Shown one piece after another: positions 54,303-63,451 of a stretch of 64,000 nt of DNA (positions within the stretch are counted from its first letter, which is position 1; each line of letters opens with the position of its first letter). The position numbers and the translations under genes were made by a program. Origin of the DNA: Mycobacterium seoulense (GTDB lineage: Bacteria > Actinomycetota > Actinomycetes > Mycobacteriales > Mycobacteriaceae); the NCBI RefSeq assembly GCF_010731595.1, contig NZ_AP022582.1:2046001-2110000 (forward strand), in the 5' to 3' direction. The notes under the pieces were generated by a model. The model was not told where the DNA came from. It saw only the letters and a program-made list of their open reading frames with translations, and did not search any database.

Positions 54303-55211
54303 GTGATTGCTTTGCTTGCGCCCGGACAGGGTTCGCAGACCGAGGGGATGCTGTCGCCGTGGCTCGAACTGTCCGGCGCCGCGGACCAGCTCGACCTGTG
54401 GTCGAAGGCCAGTGGCCTCGACCTGGTCCGGCTGGGCACCACCGCGTCGACCGAAGAGATCACCGACACCGCGGTCACTCAGCCCCTGGTCGTCGCCGCC
54501 ACCCTGCTGGCCCACCAGGAACTCACCAAGCGCGGCCTGCTGTCCGACGCGGACCTCATCGTCGCCGGCCACTCCGTCGGCGAGATCGCGGCGTATGCGA
54601 TCGCCGGTGTGATGGCCGCCGATGACGCCGTCGCGCTGGCCGCCACCCGTGGCGCCGAGATGGCCAAGGCGTGCGCCGTCGAGCCGACCGGCATGTCGGC
54701 CGTGCTCGGCGGTGACGAGGCCGAGGTGCTGGCCCGTCTCGAGCAACTCGACCTGTTCCCCGCCAACCGCAACGCCGCCGGCCAGATCGTCGCCGCCGGC
54801 CCGCTGACGGCGCTGGAGAAGCTGGCCGAGGACCCGCCGGCGAAGGCCCGCATCCGCGCCCTCGGTGTCGCCGGGGCGTTCCACACCAAGTACATGGCCC
54901 CGGCCCTCGACCGCTACGCCGCCGCGGCGGCGTCGGTCGCGACCTCCGAGCCCACCGCCACGCTGCTGTCGAACCGCGACGGGCAGCCCGTCGCCTCCGC
55001 GGCGGCGGCGATGGAGGCGCTGGTCGCCCAGCTGACCCAGCCGGTGCGCTGGGACCTGTGCACGGCGACCATGCGTGACCGCGAGGTCACGGCGGCCGTG
55101 GAGTTCCCCCCCGCGGGCACTCTGACGGGCATCGCCAAACGAGAACTTCGGGGGGTCACGACCCGCGCCGTCAAGGCACCCGCAGACCTGGACGCAGTGG
55201 CCGAGCTCTGA
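54303..55211 (+). CDS. fabD: malonyl-CoA:ACP transacylase FabD
   Basis: 302 residues. Supplies malonyl-AcpM to the FAS-II elongation system that makes meromycolate chains. Active-site motif VAGHSVGEIAAYAI holds the acyl-serine; the histidine lies in AGAFHTKYMAPA; N-terminal IALLAPGQGSQTEGM is diagnostic. GTG 54303. First gene of the operon, with 143 bp from mabR and 82 bp before acpM. Confidence 0.97.
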   Translation: MIALLAPGQGSQTEGMLSPWLELSGAADQLDLWSKASGLDLVRLGTTASTEEITDTAVTQPLVVAATLLAHQELTKRGLLSDADLIVAGHSVGEIAAYAIAGVMAADDAVALAATRGAEMAKACAVEPTGMSAVLGGDEAEVLARLEQLDLFPANRNAAGQIVAAGPLTALEKLAEDPPAKARIRALGVAGAFHTKYMAPALDRYAAAAASVATSEPTATLLSNRDGQPVASAAAAMEALVAQLTQPVRWDLCTATMRDREVTAAVEFPPAGTLTGIAKRELRGVTTRAVKAPADLDAVAEL

Positions 55212-55293
55212 CAGCCGCATCCAGTACAACCACATAACGCTCTATAAGAACGCTCTGTTCGACTAACACAACACATTAAGAAGGGAAGACGCT

Positions 55294-55638
55294 GTGGCCG
55301 TCAGCCAGGAAGAAATCATCGCCGGTATCGCGGAGATCATCGAAGAGGTCACCGGTATCGAGCCGTCCGAGGTCACCCCGGAGAAGTCGTTCGTCGACGA
55401 CCTGGACATCGACTCGCTGTCGATGGTCGAGATCGCCGTGCAGACCGAGGACAAGTACGGCGTGAAGATCCCGGACGAGGACCTCGCCGGTCTGCGCACC
55501 GTCGGTGACGTCGTCTCCTACATCCAGAAGCTCGAGGAAGAGAACCCCGAGGCTGCCGAGGCGCTGCGCGCCAAGCTGGAGACGGAGAACCCCGACGCCG
55601 TCGCCAACGTCAAGGCAAGGATGGAAGCGGACCAGTGA
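55294..55638 (+). CDS. acpM: meromycolate-extension acyl carrier protein AcpM
   Basis: 114 residues. Carries acyl chains during FAS-II elongation. The phosphopantetheine site is Ser41 in [14 protein letters not shown]. Like other mycobacterial AcpM it has a C-terminal extension (about 85-114) beyond the usual ACP fold. AAGGGAAG precedes GTG 55294. Its stop overlaps the kasA start by 4 bp, so the two are coupled. Confidence 0.98.
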   Translation: MAVSQEEIIAGIAEIIEEVTGIEPSEVTPEKSFVDDLDIDSLSMVEIAVQTEDKYGVKIPDEDLAGLRTVGDVVSYIQKLEEENPEAAEALRAKLETENPDAVANVKARMEADQ

Positions 55639-56885
55639 GCAAGCCTTCCACTGCTAATGGCGGTTACCCCAGCGTTGTGGTAACCGCCGTCACGGCGACG
55701 ACATCGATCGCGCCGGACATCGAGAGCACGTGGAAGGGTTTGTTGGCCGGCGAAAGCGGCATCCGCGTCCTCGAAGACGAGTTCGTCACCAAGTGGGACC
55801 TGCCCGTGAAGATCGGGGGTCACCTCAAGGAGCCCATCGACGAGCACATGAGCAGGCTCGACTTGCGGCGGATGTCCTACGTCCAGCGGCTGGCCAAGTT
55901 GCTCAGCACTCAGCTGTGGGAGACCGCCGGCAACCCGGAGCTCGACCCCGACCGGTTCTCGGTCGTGGTCGGCACCGGGCTCGGTGGCGCCGAAAGGATC
56001 GTCGAGAGCTACGACCTGATGAACGAGGGCGGTCCCCGCAAGGTGTCGCCGCTCGCCGTTCAGATGATCATGCCCAACGGCGCCGCGGCGGTGGTGGGCC
56101 TGCAGCTCGGGGCCCGGGCCGGGGTCATCACCCCGGTGTCGGCCTGCTCGTCGGGATCCGAAGCGATCGCCCACGCCTGGCGTCAGATCGTCATGGGTGA
56201 CGCGGACGTCGCCGTCTGTGGTGGCGTCGAGGGTCCCATCGAGGCGCTGCCCATCGCGGCGTTCTCCATGATGCGGGCCATGTCCACTCGCAACGACGAG
56301 CCCGAACGCGCATCGAGGCCGTTCGACAAGGACCGCGACGGCTTCGTGTTCGGCGAGGCCGGGGCCCTCATGGTGATCGAGACCGAGGAGCACGCCAAGG
56401 CCCGCGGCGCCAAGCCGCTGGCTCGGCTGATGGGCGCCGGCATCACCTCGGACGCGTTCCACATGGTGGCGCCAGCCGCGGACGGCGTGCGCGCCGGCCG
56501 GGCGATGCAACGGGCTCTCGAGTTGGCCGGCTTGTCCCCCAAGGACATCGACCACGTCAACGCTCACGGGACGGCGACACCGATCGGCGACACGGCCGAA
56601 GCCAACGCCATCCGGGTCGCCGGCTGCGAGCAGGCAGCGGTGTACGCACCCAAATCCGCACTCGGCCACTCCATCGGGGCGGTCGGTGCGCTGGAATCTG
56701 TTCTCACGGTATTGAGCCTTCGGGACGGCGTGATACCGCCAACACTCAATTACGAAACCCCTGATCCCGAGATCGACCTTGATGTTGTCGCGGGCGAACC
56801 TCGCTACGGCGATTTCCGTTACGCCATCAACAACTCGTTCGGATTCGGTGGCCACAACGTGGCTCTCGCCTTCGGGCGGTACTGA
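55635..56885 (+). CDS. kasA: beta-ketoacyl-ACP synthase KasA
   Basis: 416 residues, the length of M. tuberculosis KasA. Condensing enzyme that starts and elongates meromycolate chains; target of thiolactomycin. The active cysteine is Cys171 in [10 protein letters not shown]; histidines are in [11 protein letters not shown] and [11 protein letters not shown], and the [15 protein letters not shown] end is typical. GTG 55635 overlaps acpM. kasB follows after 81 bp. Confidence 0.98.
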   Translation: MSKPSTANGGYPSVVVTAVTATTSIAPDIESTWKGLLAGESGIRVLEDEFVTKWDLPVKIGGHLKEPIDEHMSRLDLRRMSYVQRLAKLLSTQLWETAGNPELDPDRFSVVVGTGLGGAERIVESYDLMNEGGPRKVSPLAVQMIMPNGAAAVVGLQLGARAGVITPVSACSSGSEAIAHAWRQIVMGDADVAVCGGVEGPIEALPIAAFSMMRAMSTRNDEPERASRPFDKDRDGFVFGEAGALMVIETEEHAKARGAKPLARLMGAGITSDAFHMVAPAADGVRAGRAMQRALELAGLSPKDIDHVNAHGTATPIGDTAEANAIRVAGCEQAAVYAPKSALGHSIGAVGALESVLTVLSLRDGVIPPTLNYETPDPEIDLDVVAGEPRYGDFRYAINNSFGFGGHNVALAFGRY

Positions 56886-56966
56886 GCACGGCATCCGGCG
56901 ACGACGGGGGCCGCGAGCGGCCCGGCGAGTAGCCGGACAAGTACGGAAGGAACGTTCGCAAGACCC

Positions 56967-58226
56967 ATGACAGAGCTGGTTACCGGGAAAACGCTCCCGA
57001 ACGTGGTCGTCACTGGCGTTGCCATGACGACCGCACTGGCGACTGACGCCGAGAACACCTGGAAGCTGTTGCTGGACAGCCAAAGCGGTATCCGCAGGCT
57101 CGAGGACCCGTTCGTCGAGGAGTTCGACCTGCCGGTCAAGATCGGCGGGCACCTGCGGGAGGAATTCGACAGCCAGATGACCCGCGTCGAGCTGCGCCGG
57201 ACGGGTTACCTGCAGCGGATGTCCACCATCTTGAGCCGACGGGTCTGGGAGAACGCCGGCTCGCCGGAGGTCGACTCCGACCGCTTGCTGGTGTCCATCG
57301 GCACCGGGTTGGGTTCGTCGGAGGAGATGGTCTTCAGCTACGACGACATGCGCGCTCGTGGCATGAAGGCGGTCTCTCCGCTCGGGGTGCAGAAGTACAT
57401 GCCCAACGGCGCCGCGGCGGCGGTGGGCCTGGAGCGGCACGCCAGGGCCGGCGTGATCACGCCCGTGTCGGCGTGTGCGTCCGGTTCCGAGGGTGTCGCC
57501 CAGGCATGGCGCAACATCGTCTTCGGCGAGGCCGACATCGCCATCTGCGGTGGTGTCGAGACCAAGATCGAGGCGGTGCCGATCGCGGCGTTCGCCCAGA
57601 TGCGCATCGTGATGTCGACCAAGAACGACGACCCGGTGGGCGCATGCCGCCCGTTCGACCGGGACCGCACCGGCTTCGTGTTCGGCGAGGCGGGGGCGCT
57701 CATGGTGATCGAGACCGAGGAGCACGCCAAGGCTCGTGGGGCCAACATCCTGGCCCGGATCATGGGCGCCAGCATCACCTCGGACGGCTACCACATGGTG
57801 GCGCCGGATCCCAACGGCCTGCGGGCCGGGCACGCGATGAGCCGGGCGATCCAGCTGGCCGGCCTGACACCCGGCGATATCGACCACGTGAACGCCCACG
57901 CCACCGGCACCTCGGTGGGTGACGTCGCCGAGGGCAAGGCGATCAACAACGCGCTCGGCCCCCACGGCGGCAACGCGGCGGTCTACGCGCCCAAGGCCGC
58001 GCTGGGCCACTCGGTCGGCGCGGTGGGTGCGGTCGAGTCGATCCTCACGGTGCTCGCCCTGCGCGACCAGGTCGTTCCGCCGACGCTCAACCTCGAGAAC
58101 CTCGATCCGGAAATCGATCTGGACGTGGTGGCGGGCAAGCCGCGGCCGGGCAATTACGAGTACGCGATCAACAACTCGTTCGGATTCGGCGGGCACAACG
58201 TCGCGATCGTCTTCGGGCGGTACTGA
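56967..58226 (+). CDS. kasB: beta-ketoacyl-ACP synthase KasB
   Basis: 419 residues, a paralogue of KasA arising by tandem duplication and responsible for full-length mycolates and acid-fastness in M. tuberculosis. Active cysteine near 170 in [10 protein letters not shown], catalytic histidines in [11 protein letters not shown] and [19 protein letters not shown] lies upstream of ATG 56967. Followed by accD6 after 47 bp. Confidence 0.97.
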   Translation: MTELVTGKTLPNVVVTGVAMTTALATDAENTWKLLLDSQSGIRRLEDPFVEEFDLPVKIGGHLREEFDSQMTRVELRRTGYLQRMSTILSRRVWENAGSPEVDSDRLLVSIGTGLGSSEEMVFSYDDMRARGMKAVSPLGVQKYMPNGAAAAVGLERHARAGVITPVSACASGSEGVAQAWRNIVFGEADIAICGGVETKIEAVPIAAFAQMRIVMSTKNDDPVGACRPFDRDRTGFVFGEAGALMVIETEEHAKARGANILARIMGASITSDGYHMVAPDPNGLRAGHAMSRAIQLAGLTPGDIDHVNAHATGTSVGDVAEGKAINNALGPHGGNAAVYAPKAALGHSVGAVGAVESILTVLALRDQVVPPTLNLENLDPEIDLDVVAGKPRPGNYEYAINNSFGFGGHNVAIVFGRY

Positions 58227-58273
58227 TCAGCGCTTCCTCACCAGAGAGCACACCCGGAACAGGAGACATTGCG

Positions 58274-59695
58274 ATGACAATCATGGCCCCCGCGTCGGTT
58301 GGCGAGTCGCTCGACCCCAGGGACCCGTTGCTGCGTCTGAGCAACTTCTTCGACGAGGGCAGCGTCGAGCTGCTGCACGAGCGTGACCGCTCGGGTGTGC
58401 TTGCGGCGTCGGGCAACGTCAACGGCATGCGCACCATCGCCTTCTGCACCGATGGCACGGTGATGGGCGGCGCCATGGGCGTCGAGGGCTGCGCGCACAT
58501 CGTCAACGCCTACGACACCGCCATCGAGGAGCAGAGCCCGATCGTGGGCATCTGGCACTCCGGCGGCGCCCGGCTGGCCGAGGGCGTCAAGGCCCTGCAC
58601 GCGGTCGGGACCGTGTTCGAGGCGATGATTCGCGCGTCCGGATACGTTCCGCAGATCTCGGTGGTCGTCGGTTTCGCCGCGGGTGGGGCCGCCTACGGCC
58701 CCGCGCTGACCGACGTCATCGTGATGGCGCCGGAAAGCCGGGTGTTCGTCACCGGGCCCGACGTGGTGCGCAGCGTCACCGGCGAGGACGTGGACATGGC
58801 GTCCCTCGGCGGACCGGAGACCCACCACAAGAAGTCCGGGGTGTGCCACATCGTCGCCGACGACGAGCTCGACGCCTACGAGCGCGGCCGCCGGCTGGTC
58901 GGATTGTTCTGCCAGCAGGGGCATTTCGACCGCAGCAAAGCCGAAGCGGGTGACACGGACATCCACGCGCTGCTGCCCGAGTCCGCACGACGGGCCTACG
59001 ACGTGCGCCCGATCGTGACCGCGATCCTGGACGACGAGACGCCGTTCGACGAGTTCCAGGCCAACTGGGCGCCGTCGATGGTGATCGGGCTGGGCCGCCT
59101 GTCGGGCCGCACGGTGGGCGTGCTGGCGAACAACCCGCTGCGCCTGGGCGGCTGCCTGAACTCCGAAAGCGCCGAGAAGGCAGCACGTTTCGTGCGGCTC
59201 TGCGACGCGTTCGGCATCCCGCTGGTGGTGGTGGTCGACGTGCCGGGCTACCTGCCCGGCGTCGACCAGGAGTGGGGCGGCGTGGTGCGCCGCGGCGCGA
59301 AGCTACTGCACGCCTTCGGCGAGTGCACGGTTCCGCGTGTCACGCTGGTCACCCGAAAGACCTACGGCGGGGCCTACATTGCGATGAACTCGCGGTCGCT
59401 CAACGCGACCAAGGTGTACGCCTGGCCGGACGCCGAGGTTGCCGTGATGGGCGCCAAGGCCGCCGTCGGCATTCTGCACAAGAAGAAGCTGGCCGCCGCG
59501 GCCGACCACGAGCGCGAGGCGCTGCACGACGAACTGGCCGCCGAGCACGAGAAGATCGCCGGCGGTGTGGACAGCGCGATCGAGATCGGTGTGGTGGACG
59601 AGAAGATCGACCCGTCGCACACCCGCAGCAAGCTCACCGAAGCGCTGGCCCAGGCGCCGGCGCGTCGCGGGCGCCACAAGAACATCCCGCTGTAG
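58274..59695 (+). CDS. accD6: acetyl/propionyl-CoA carboxylase beta subunit AccD6
   Basis: 473 residues. Carboxyltransferase subunit that makes malonyl-CoA for the FAS-II system together with an AccA biotin subunit. The first crotonase-type half has IWHSGGARLAEGVKAL and VVGFAAGGAAYGPALTD; the second half has NNPLRLGGCLNSESAEKAAR, VVVDVPGYLPGVDQEW and RKTYGGAYIAMNS. AGGAGA precedes ATG 58274. Last gene of the mycolate operon; convergent with the following monooxygenase, 10 bp between stops. Confidence 0.97.
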   Translation: MTIMAPASVGESLDPRDPLLRLSNFFDEGSVELLHERDRSGVLAASGNVNGMRTIAFCTDGTVMGGAMGVEGCAHIVNAYDTAIEEQSPIVGIWHSGGARLAEGVKALHAVGTVFEAMIRASGYVPQISVVVGFAAGGAAYGPALTDVIVMAPESRVFVTGPDVVRSVTGEDVDMASLGGPETHHKKSGVCHIVADDELDAYERGRRLVGLFCQQGHFDRSKAEAGDTDIHALLPESARRAYDVRPIVTAILDDETPFDEFQANWAPSMVIGLGRLSGRTVGVLANNPLRLGGCLNSESAEKAARFVRLCDAFGIPLVVVVDVPGYLPGVDQEWGGVVRRGAKLLHAFGECTVPRVTLVTRKTYGGAYIAMNSRSLNATKVYAWPDAEVAVMGAKAAVGILHKKKLAAAADHEREALHDELAAEHEKIAGGVDSAIEIGVVDEKIDPSHTRSKLTEALAQAPARRGRHKNIPL

Positions 59696-59705
59696 GCCAG
59701 CTGCT

Positions 59706-61253
59706 CTAGCGGCCGAGGATCGCCGTAAGCGCCTGGCGCAGTTCGCCGTCGGGATCCGCTGGCAAGGCTTCCATCCGCCAGCCGACGAAATCGTCCGGAC
59801 GGACCAGTATCGCGCCCTCGGGCGCGAGTCCGGTGACCGCCGCCCACTCGTCGCTCTCGATGCGATGCGCCGCCACCGACGCCGAAGCCGCGGCGGCACA
59901 CCAGCGCTCGTCGCCGGACAGCAGGGTGAATCCCGGGCCCAGCAGGTCGAGCGTCGAAACGCCGTCGCGCACCCAGACGTGCGGAACCCGGGTGCCGGGT
60001 TGCGCCCGCAACTCCGAGACCAGTTGCACCGCGTCCGGCTCGCCGGGCCCGTTCACAATGGCCGCCGAGTGGTAGCGGTATCCGATGAGCAACTCGAACA
60101 TCGAGCACTCTTCGTCGGCCGGCAGCCGGGGCCCGTCGTCGCCCATCGGGAGCACGGCAAGCGTCGGCCCGGTCAGCGACTGGCGGGCCGCGAACCGCCC
60201 GACCGGGTGACGCTCGGCATGGTAGGTCTCCAGCAACGAAGGACCGGCCGTCCCGTCCAGCACGGCGGCGAGCTTCCACGCCAAGTTGTGCGCACTCTGG
60301 ATGGCGGTGTTGGCTCCCCCGGCCTTGAACGGCGGCATGGTGTGCGCCGAGTCGCCGACGAGAAAGACTCGGCCACACTGGAAGTGGTCGGCCACCTGCT
60401 CGTAGGGCTGCCAGGCCGCGACCTCGATGACGTCGATCTCGATCTCCTCGCCGATCGCGTCGGTGAGTAGCTCGCGGCACCGTTGCGGTGTGAACTGGTC
60501 CGCCGACTCGCCCTTGCCCGGGAAATACATGGTGATGAACATCCCCAGCTCGCCGTCGACCAGCAGAAAGATCCCATCCACGTCGACATTCTTGACTTGC
60601 ACGGCATCGCCGTCGGCCAGGTGCGAGACGAACTTCGTCCAGGGCGCCCGGAAGTAGATGAAAACGACGTAGATCGGCAGCGCGCCGTAACCGGAGGTCT
60701 TGACGCCCAACCAGTTTCGGATCGGACTGTGCACGCCGTCGGCGCCGACGAGGTAGTCGGCGCGGATGGTCTCTGACTCCCCGGTGTCCCGATCGCGCAG
60801 CACCGCGGTGACCCCCGCGTCGTCCTGCTCGAGCGACGAGAGTTCCGTTCCGTACCGCACCTCGCTGCCCCGTCGGCGCGTTTCGGCCAGCAGAATCGGC
60901 TCCAGCCTGCTCTGCGGGCAGTACTGCGCCGCGGGCTCCGGGCTCAGGGCGTCGAGCCCCGCGAAGATCGCGTTGATATCGATGGCCAGCTTCTCCTCGG
61001 CGCTGTTGAGCGCGGGCCTGACCTTCATCTCCGAAACATGGTCGGCGACCGCATGTACTTCATCGCTCAGACCAAGACCCCGCAGAATCTCGAGGCTGCG
61101 GAAGCTCAGATTGCGCGCTTTCGGATAGATGAACACCTCACGCCGCTTCTCGATCAGCAGCGAATGCACCCCGTGCTTGGCGAGCAACGCTGAGGTGGCG
61201 AGGCCGCCGGCCCCGGCGCCGACGATGAGTACGGGCACGCGAGTGGTCGTCAT
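59706..61253 (-). CDS. FAD-dependent aromatic-type monooxygenase (PheA/TfdB family)
   Basis: 515 residues. FAD-binding Rossmann motif VLIVGAGAGGLATSALL at the N-terminus, the DG motif YLVGADGVHSPIR about 175, and the GD motif RVFLVGDSAHTMPPFKAGGANTAIQ; the C-terminal thioredoxin-like domain (APEGAILVRPDDFVGWR) marks the phenol-hydroxylase/TfdB-like branch, where the cofactor is NAD(P)H. The substrate is probably an aromatic or polyketide compound. ATG 61253 with no ribosome site; a palindrome directly upstream suggests regulation. It is not part of the mycolate operon. Confidence 0.88.
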   Translation of the reverse strand: MTTTRVPVLIVGAGAGGLATSALLAKHGVHSLLIEKRREVFIYPKARNLSFRSLEILRGLGLSDEVHAVADHVSEMKVRPALNSAEEKLAIDINAIFAGLDALSPEPAAQYCPQSRLEPILLAETRRRGSEVRYGTELSSLEQDDAGVTAVLRDRDTGESETIRADYLVGADGVHSPIRNWLGVKTSGYGALPIYVVFIYFRAPWTKFVSHLADGDAVQVKNVDVDGIFLLVDGELGMFITMYFPGKGESADQFTPQRCRELLTDAIGEEIEIDVIEVAAWQPYEQVADHFQCGRVFLVGDSAHTMPPFKAGGANTAIQSAHNLAWKLAAVLDGTAGPSLLETYHAERHPVGRFAARQSLTGPTLAVLPMGDDGPRLPADEECSMFELLIGYRYHSAAIVNGPGEPDAVQLVSELRAQPGTRVPHVWVRDGVSTLDLLGPGFTLLSGDERWCAAAASASVAAHRIESDEWAAVTGLAPEGAILVRPDDFVGWRMEALPADPDGELRQALTAILGR

Positions 61254-61260
61254 AACTGAA

Positions 61261-61277
61261 ATGATAGTTACTACCAT
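61261..61277 (-). promoter_or_regulatory. operator-like palindrome at the monooxygenase start
   Basis: ATGATAGT-T-ACTACCAT, two 8-bp half sites (one mismatch) around a single base, ending 7 bp before the monooxygenase ATG. Size and symmetry fit a TetR/MarR-type operator. Confidence 0.5.
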
Positions 61278-61323
61278 TAGATATTGACAGCCATAATTTC
61301 CGGCCGCCCGGGCGTGTGGCGCC

Positions 61324-62862
61324 CTAGCCGAACCGCGCGACGAACTCCTCCGCCACGGCGACCACCCGCTCGCGATCGGACTCCACCAACCCGATGCGCG
61401 TGCGCCGATCCACGATGTCGGAGACGTTCAGCGCACCCTCGTGGGTGATCGCGTACTCGAATTCCGCCCGGGTGACGTCGATGCCCTCCGCGACGGGCTC
61501 CGTCGGGCGCTTGCAGGTGGCGGACTCGACGACCTTGGCCGCCTCGGCGCCGTACCGCTGCACCAGCGACACCGGCAGACCGGCGACCGGACCGGTCGCC
61601 CCGGGGTTGCCCGGCGCGCCGATCAGCGGCAGGTCGTGCGTCCGGCACTTGGTGGCGCGCAGGCGCCGCAGGCTGACCGCGCGGTCCAGCACGTCCTGGG
61701 CCATGTAGCGGTATTCGGTCAGCTTGCCGCCGATCACGCTGAGGATCCCGGATGCCGACTCGACGACGGCATGTTCGCGCGAGACGTCCGCGGTGCGACC
61801 CTCGCCGGTATCGATCAGCGGCCGCAGCCCCGCATACGCGCCGATGACGTCGGCCGGGCCGAGCGCGGCGCCCAGCGCGGTGTTGACCGTGTCCAGCAGG
61901 AACGTGACCTCGTCGCCCGACGGTGTGGGCACGTCCGGGATCGGACCGGGAGCCGCTTCGTCGGTCAGCCCCAGGTAGACCCGGCCCAGCTGCTCGGGCA
62001 TCGCGAAGACGAACCGGTTCAGCTCGCCGGGAATCGGAACCGTCAGCGCCGCAGTGGGATTGCCGAAGGCGGCGGCATCGAACACCAGGTGGGTACCGCG
62101 GCTGGGCCGCAGCTTCAACAGGCCGTCGATCTCGGCCGCCCACACCCCGGCCGCGTTGATGACCGCGCCGGCCGCGACGTCGAACGACTCCCCCGTGCGC
62201 TGGTCGGTCAATCGCACCGAGGTGCCGCTCGCCCGCGACGCCGCCACGTAGGTCAGGATCCGGGCGCCGTGCTGCGCGGCGGTACGCGCGACCGCGGTGA
62301 CCAGTCGGGCGTCGTCGATCAACTGCCCGTCGTAGGCCAGCAGGCCGCCGTCCAGGCCCGCACGCCGCACGGTGGGCGCCAGCTGCACGACGCGCTCCGG
62401 GCCGACTCGGCGGGACCGGGGCAGGGTCGACGACGGCGTGCCCGCCAGCATCCGCAAGGCGTCGCCGGCCGCGAACCCGGCGCGCACCAGGGCGCGCTTG
62501 CCCCGGCTCATCGACGGCAGCAGCGGAACCAGTTGCGGCATCGCCCTCACGAGATGAGGGGCGTTGCGGCTCATCAGGATTCCGCGTTCGACGGCGCTGC
62601 GGCGGGCGATCCCCACGTTGCCGCTCGCCAGGTAGCGCAGGCCGCCGTGGACCAGCTTGGAGCTCCAGCGGCTGGTGCCGAAGGCCAGGTCGTGCTTCTC
62701 CACCAACGCCACACGCAGCCCTCGGGACGCGGCGTCCAGGGCGATGCCGGCGCCGGTGATGCCGCCGCCGATCACGAGGACGTCGAGCGGCTCGCCCTCC
62801 GCGAGCGCGGTCAGGTCGGCCACGCGGCGGGCCGCGTTCAGCGCGGTGGGCTCGGGTATCAC
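61324..62862 (-). CDS. glpD1: glycerol-3-phosphate dehydrogenase GlpD1
   Basis: 512 residues, FAD-dependent enzyme oxidising glycerol-3-phosphate to dihydroxyacetone phosphate at the membrane. FAD motif LDVLVIGGGITGAGIALDAA, the signature SRWSSKLVHGGLRYL, GRVYLGLTDE, and a C-terminal DAO_C-type domain ending AEEFVARFG. GTG 62862 overlaps the stop of the upstream TetR gene by 4 bp (GTGA), so regulator and enzyme are cotranslated, as for Rv2250c-glpD1. Confidence 0.95.
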   Translation of the reverse strand: MIPEPTALNAARRVADLTALAEGEPLDVLVIGGGITGAGIALDAASRGLRVALVEKHDLAFGTSRWSSKLVHGGLRYLASGNVGIARRSAVERGILMSRNAPHLVRAMPQLVPLLPSMSRGKRALVRAGFAAGDALRMLAGTPSSTLPRSRRVGPERVVQLAPTVRRAGLDGGLLAYDGQLIDDARLVTAVARTAAQHGARILTYVAASRASGTSVRLTDQRTGESFDVAAGAVINAAGVWAAEIDGLLKLRPSRGTHLVFDAAAFGNPTAALTVPIPGELNRFVFAMPEQLGRVYLGLTDEAAPGPIPDVPTPSGDEVTFLLDTVNTALGAALGPADVIGAYAGLRPLIDTGEGRTADVSREHAVVESASGILSVIGGKLTEYRYMAQDVLDRAVSLRRLRATKCRTHDLPLIGAPGNPGATGPVAGLPVSLVQRYGAEAAKVVESATCKRPTEPVAEGIDVTRAEFEYAITHEGALNVSDIVDRRTRIGLVESDRERVVAVAEEFVARFG

Positions 62863-63434
62863 GACAGGTATCCGTTCAGCGAGTAGGCCAGTTCGCCGGC
62901 CAGCGCGTCGGCGTCCAGGATGGGTTCGACGATCTGCACCGACTGAATGGTCGACTGGGCGATCAGCAACACCATGGTGGCCATCTGGACGGGGTCGCCG
63001 GCGCGGACGCTGCCGTTGCGCTGGGCCACGCGAAGCCGGGCGGCAAGCGCGTCAATCAGCATGTGCTGGCTGGTCCCCAGGCGTTCGGTGATGTAGATCG
63101 GTGCGAGTTCGGAGTGCAGCACCGACATGACCAGCCGGTCCCGGCGCAGCAGGTTGGCCACCGTAACAATCTGTCGCACAAGCGATTCGCGGTCGTCCCC
63201 GAGCAGCGGCGCGTCCCGCATCACGTCGGTGACGTGCCGGGTCAACAACGCCGCGACGATCGACTGGGTGTCCGGCCAGCGCCGGTACACCGTGGGCCTG
63301 CTGACGCCGGCGCGCCGGGCGATTTCGGCCAGGGTCACCCGGTCCACCCCGAAATCGACCACACAGCTGGCTGCTGCCGCGAGGATGCGCTCCCCGGTGT
63401 CCACCTGAGCGCGAGCGTTACTGATTGACAGCAT
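62859..63434 (-). CDS. TetR family transcriptional regulator (Rv2250c-like)
   Basis: 191 residues. TetR helix-turn-helix: CVVDFGVDRVTLAEIARRAG then VSRPTVYRRWPDTQSIVAALL. The C-terminal ligand domain begins near residue 70. It is encoded immediately before glpD1 with overlapping stop/start and divergent from the FAD-linked oxidase; all three may be its targets. ATG 63434 lies 17 bp from the divergent ATG, and the promoter spacing suggests a leaderless mRNA. The longer frame upstream overlaps the divergent gene. Confidence 0.93.
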   Translation of the reverse strand: MLSISNARAQVDTGERILAAAASCVVDFGVDRVTLAEIARRAGVSRPTVYRRWPDTQSIVAALLTRHVTDVMRDAPLLGDDRESLVRQIVTVANLLRRDRLVMSVLHSELAPIYITERLGTSQHMLIDALAARLRVAQRNGSVRAGDPVQMATMVLLIAQSTIQSVQIVEPILDADALAGELAYSLNGYLS

Positions 63435-63451
63435 GTGTAATACTGTAACGC
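63435..63451. promoter_or_regulatory. divergent TetR/oxidase promoter, leaderless on both sides
   Basis: Only 17 bp separate the two ATGs. TACTGT (plus) and TACAGT (minus) overlap as TACTGTA, each placed 5-7 bases before its ATG, as expected for -10 boxes of leaderless transcripts. Confidence 0.5.

Noticed and set aside
55518..58196. 892-residue minus-strand frame opposite acpM-kasA-kasB
   Set aside because: Contains two similar halves only because kasA and kasB are paralogues; it is antisense to them.
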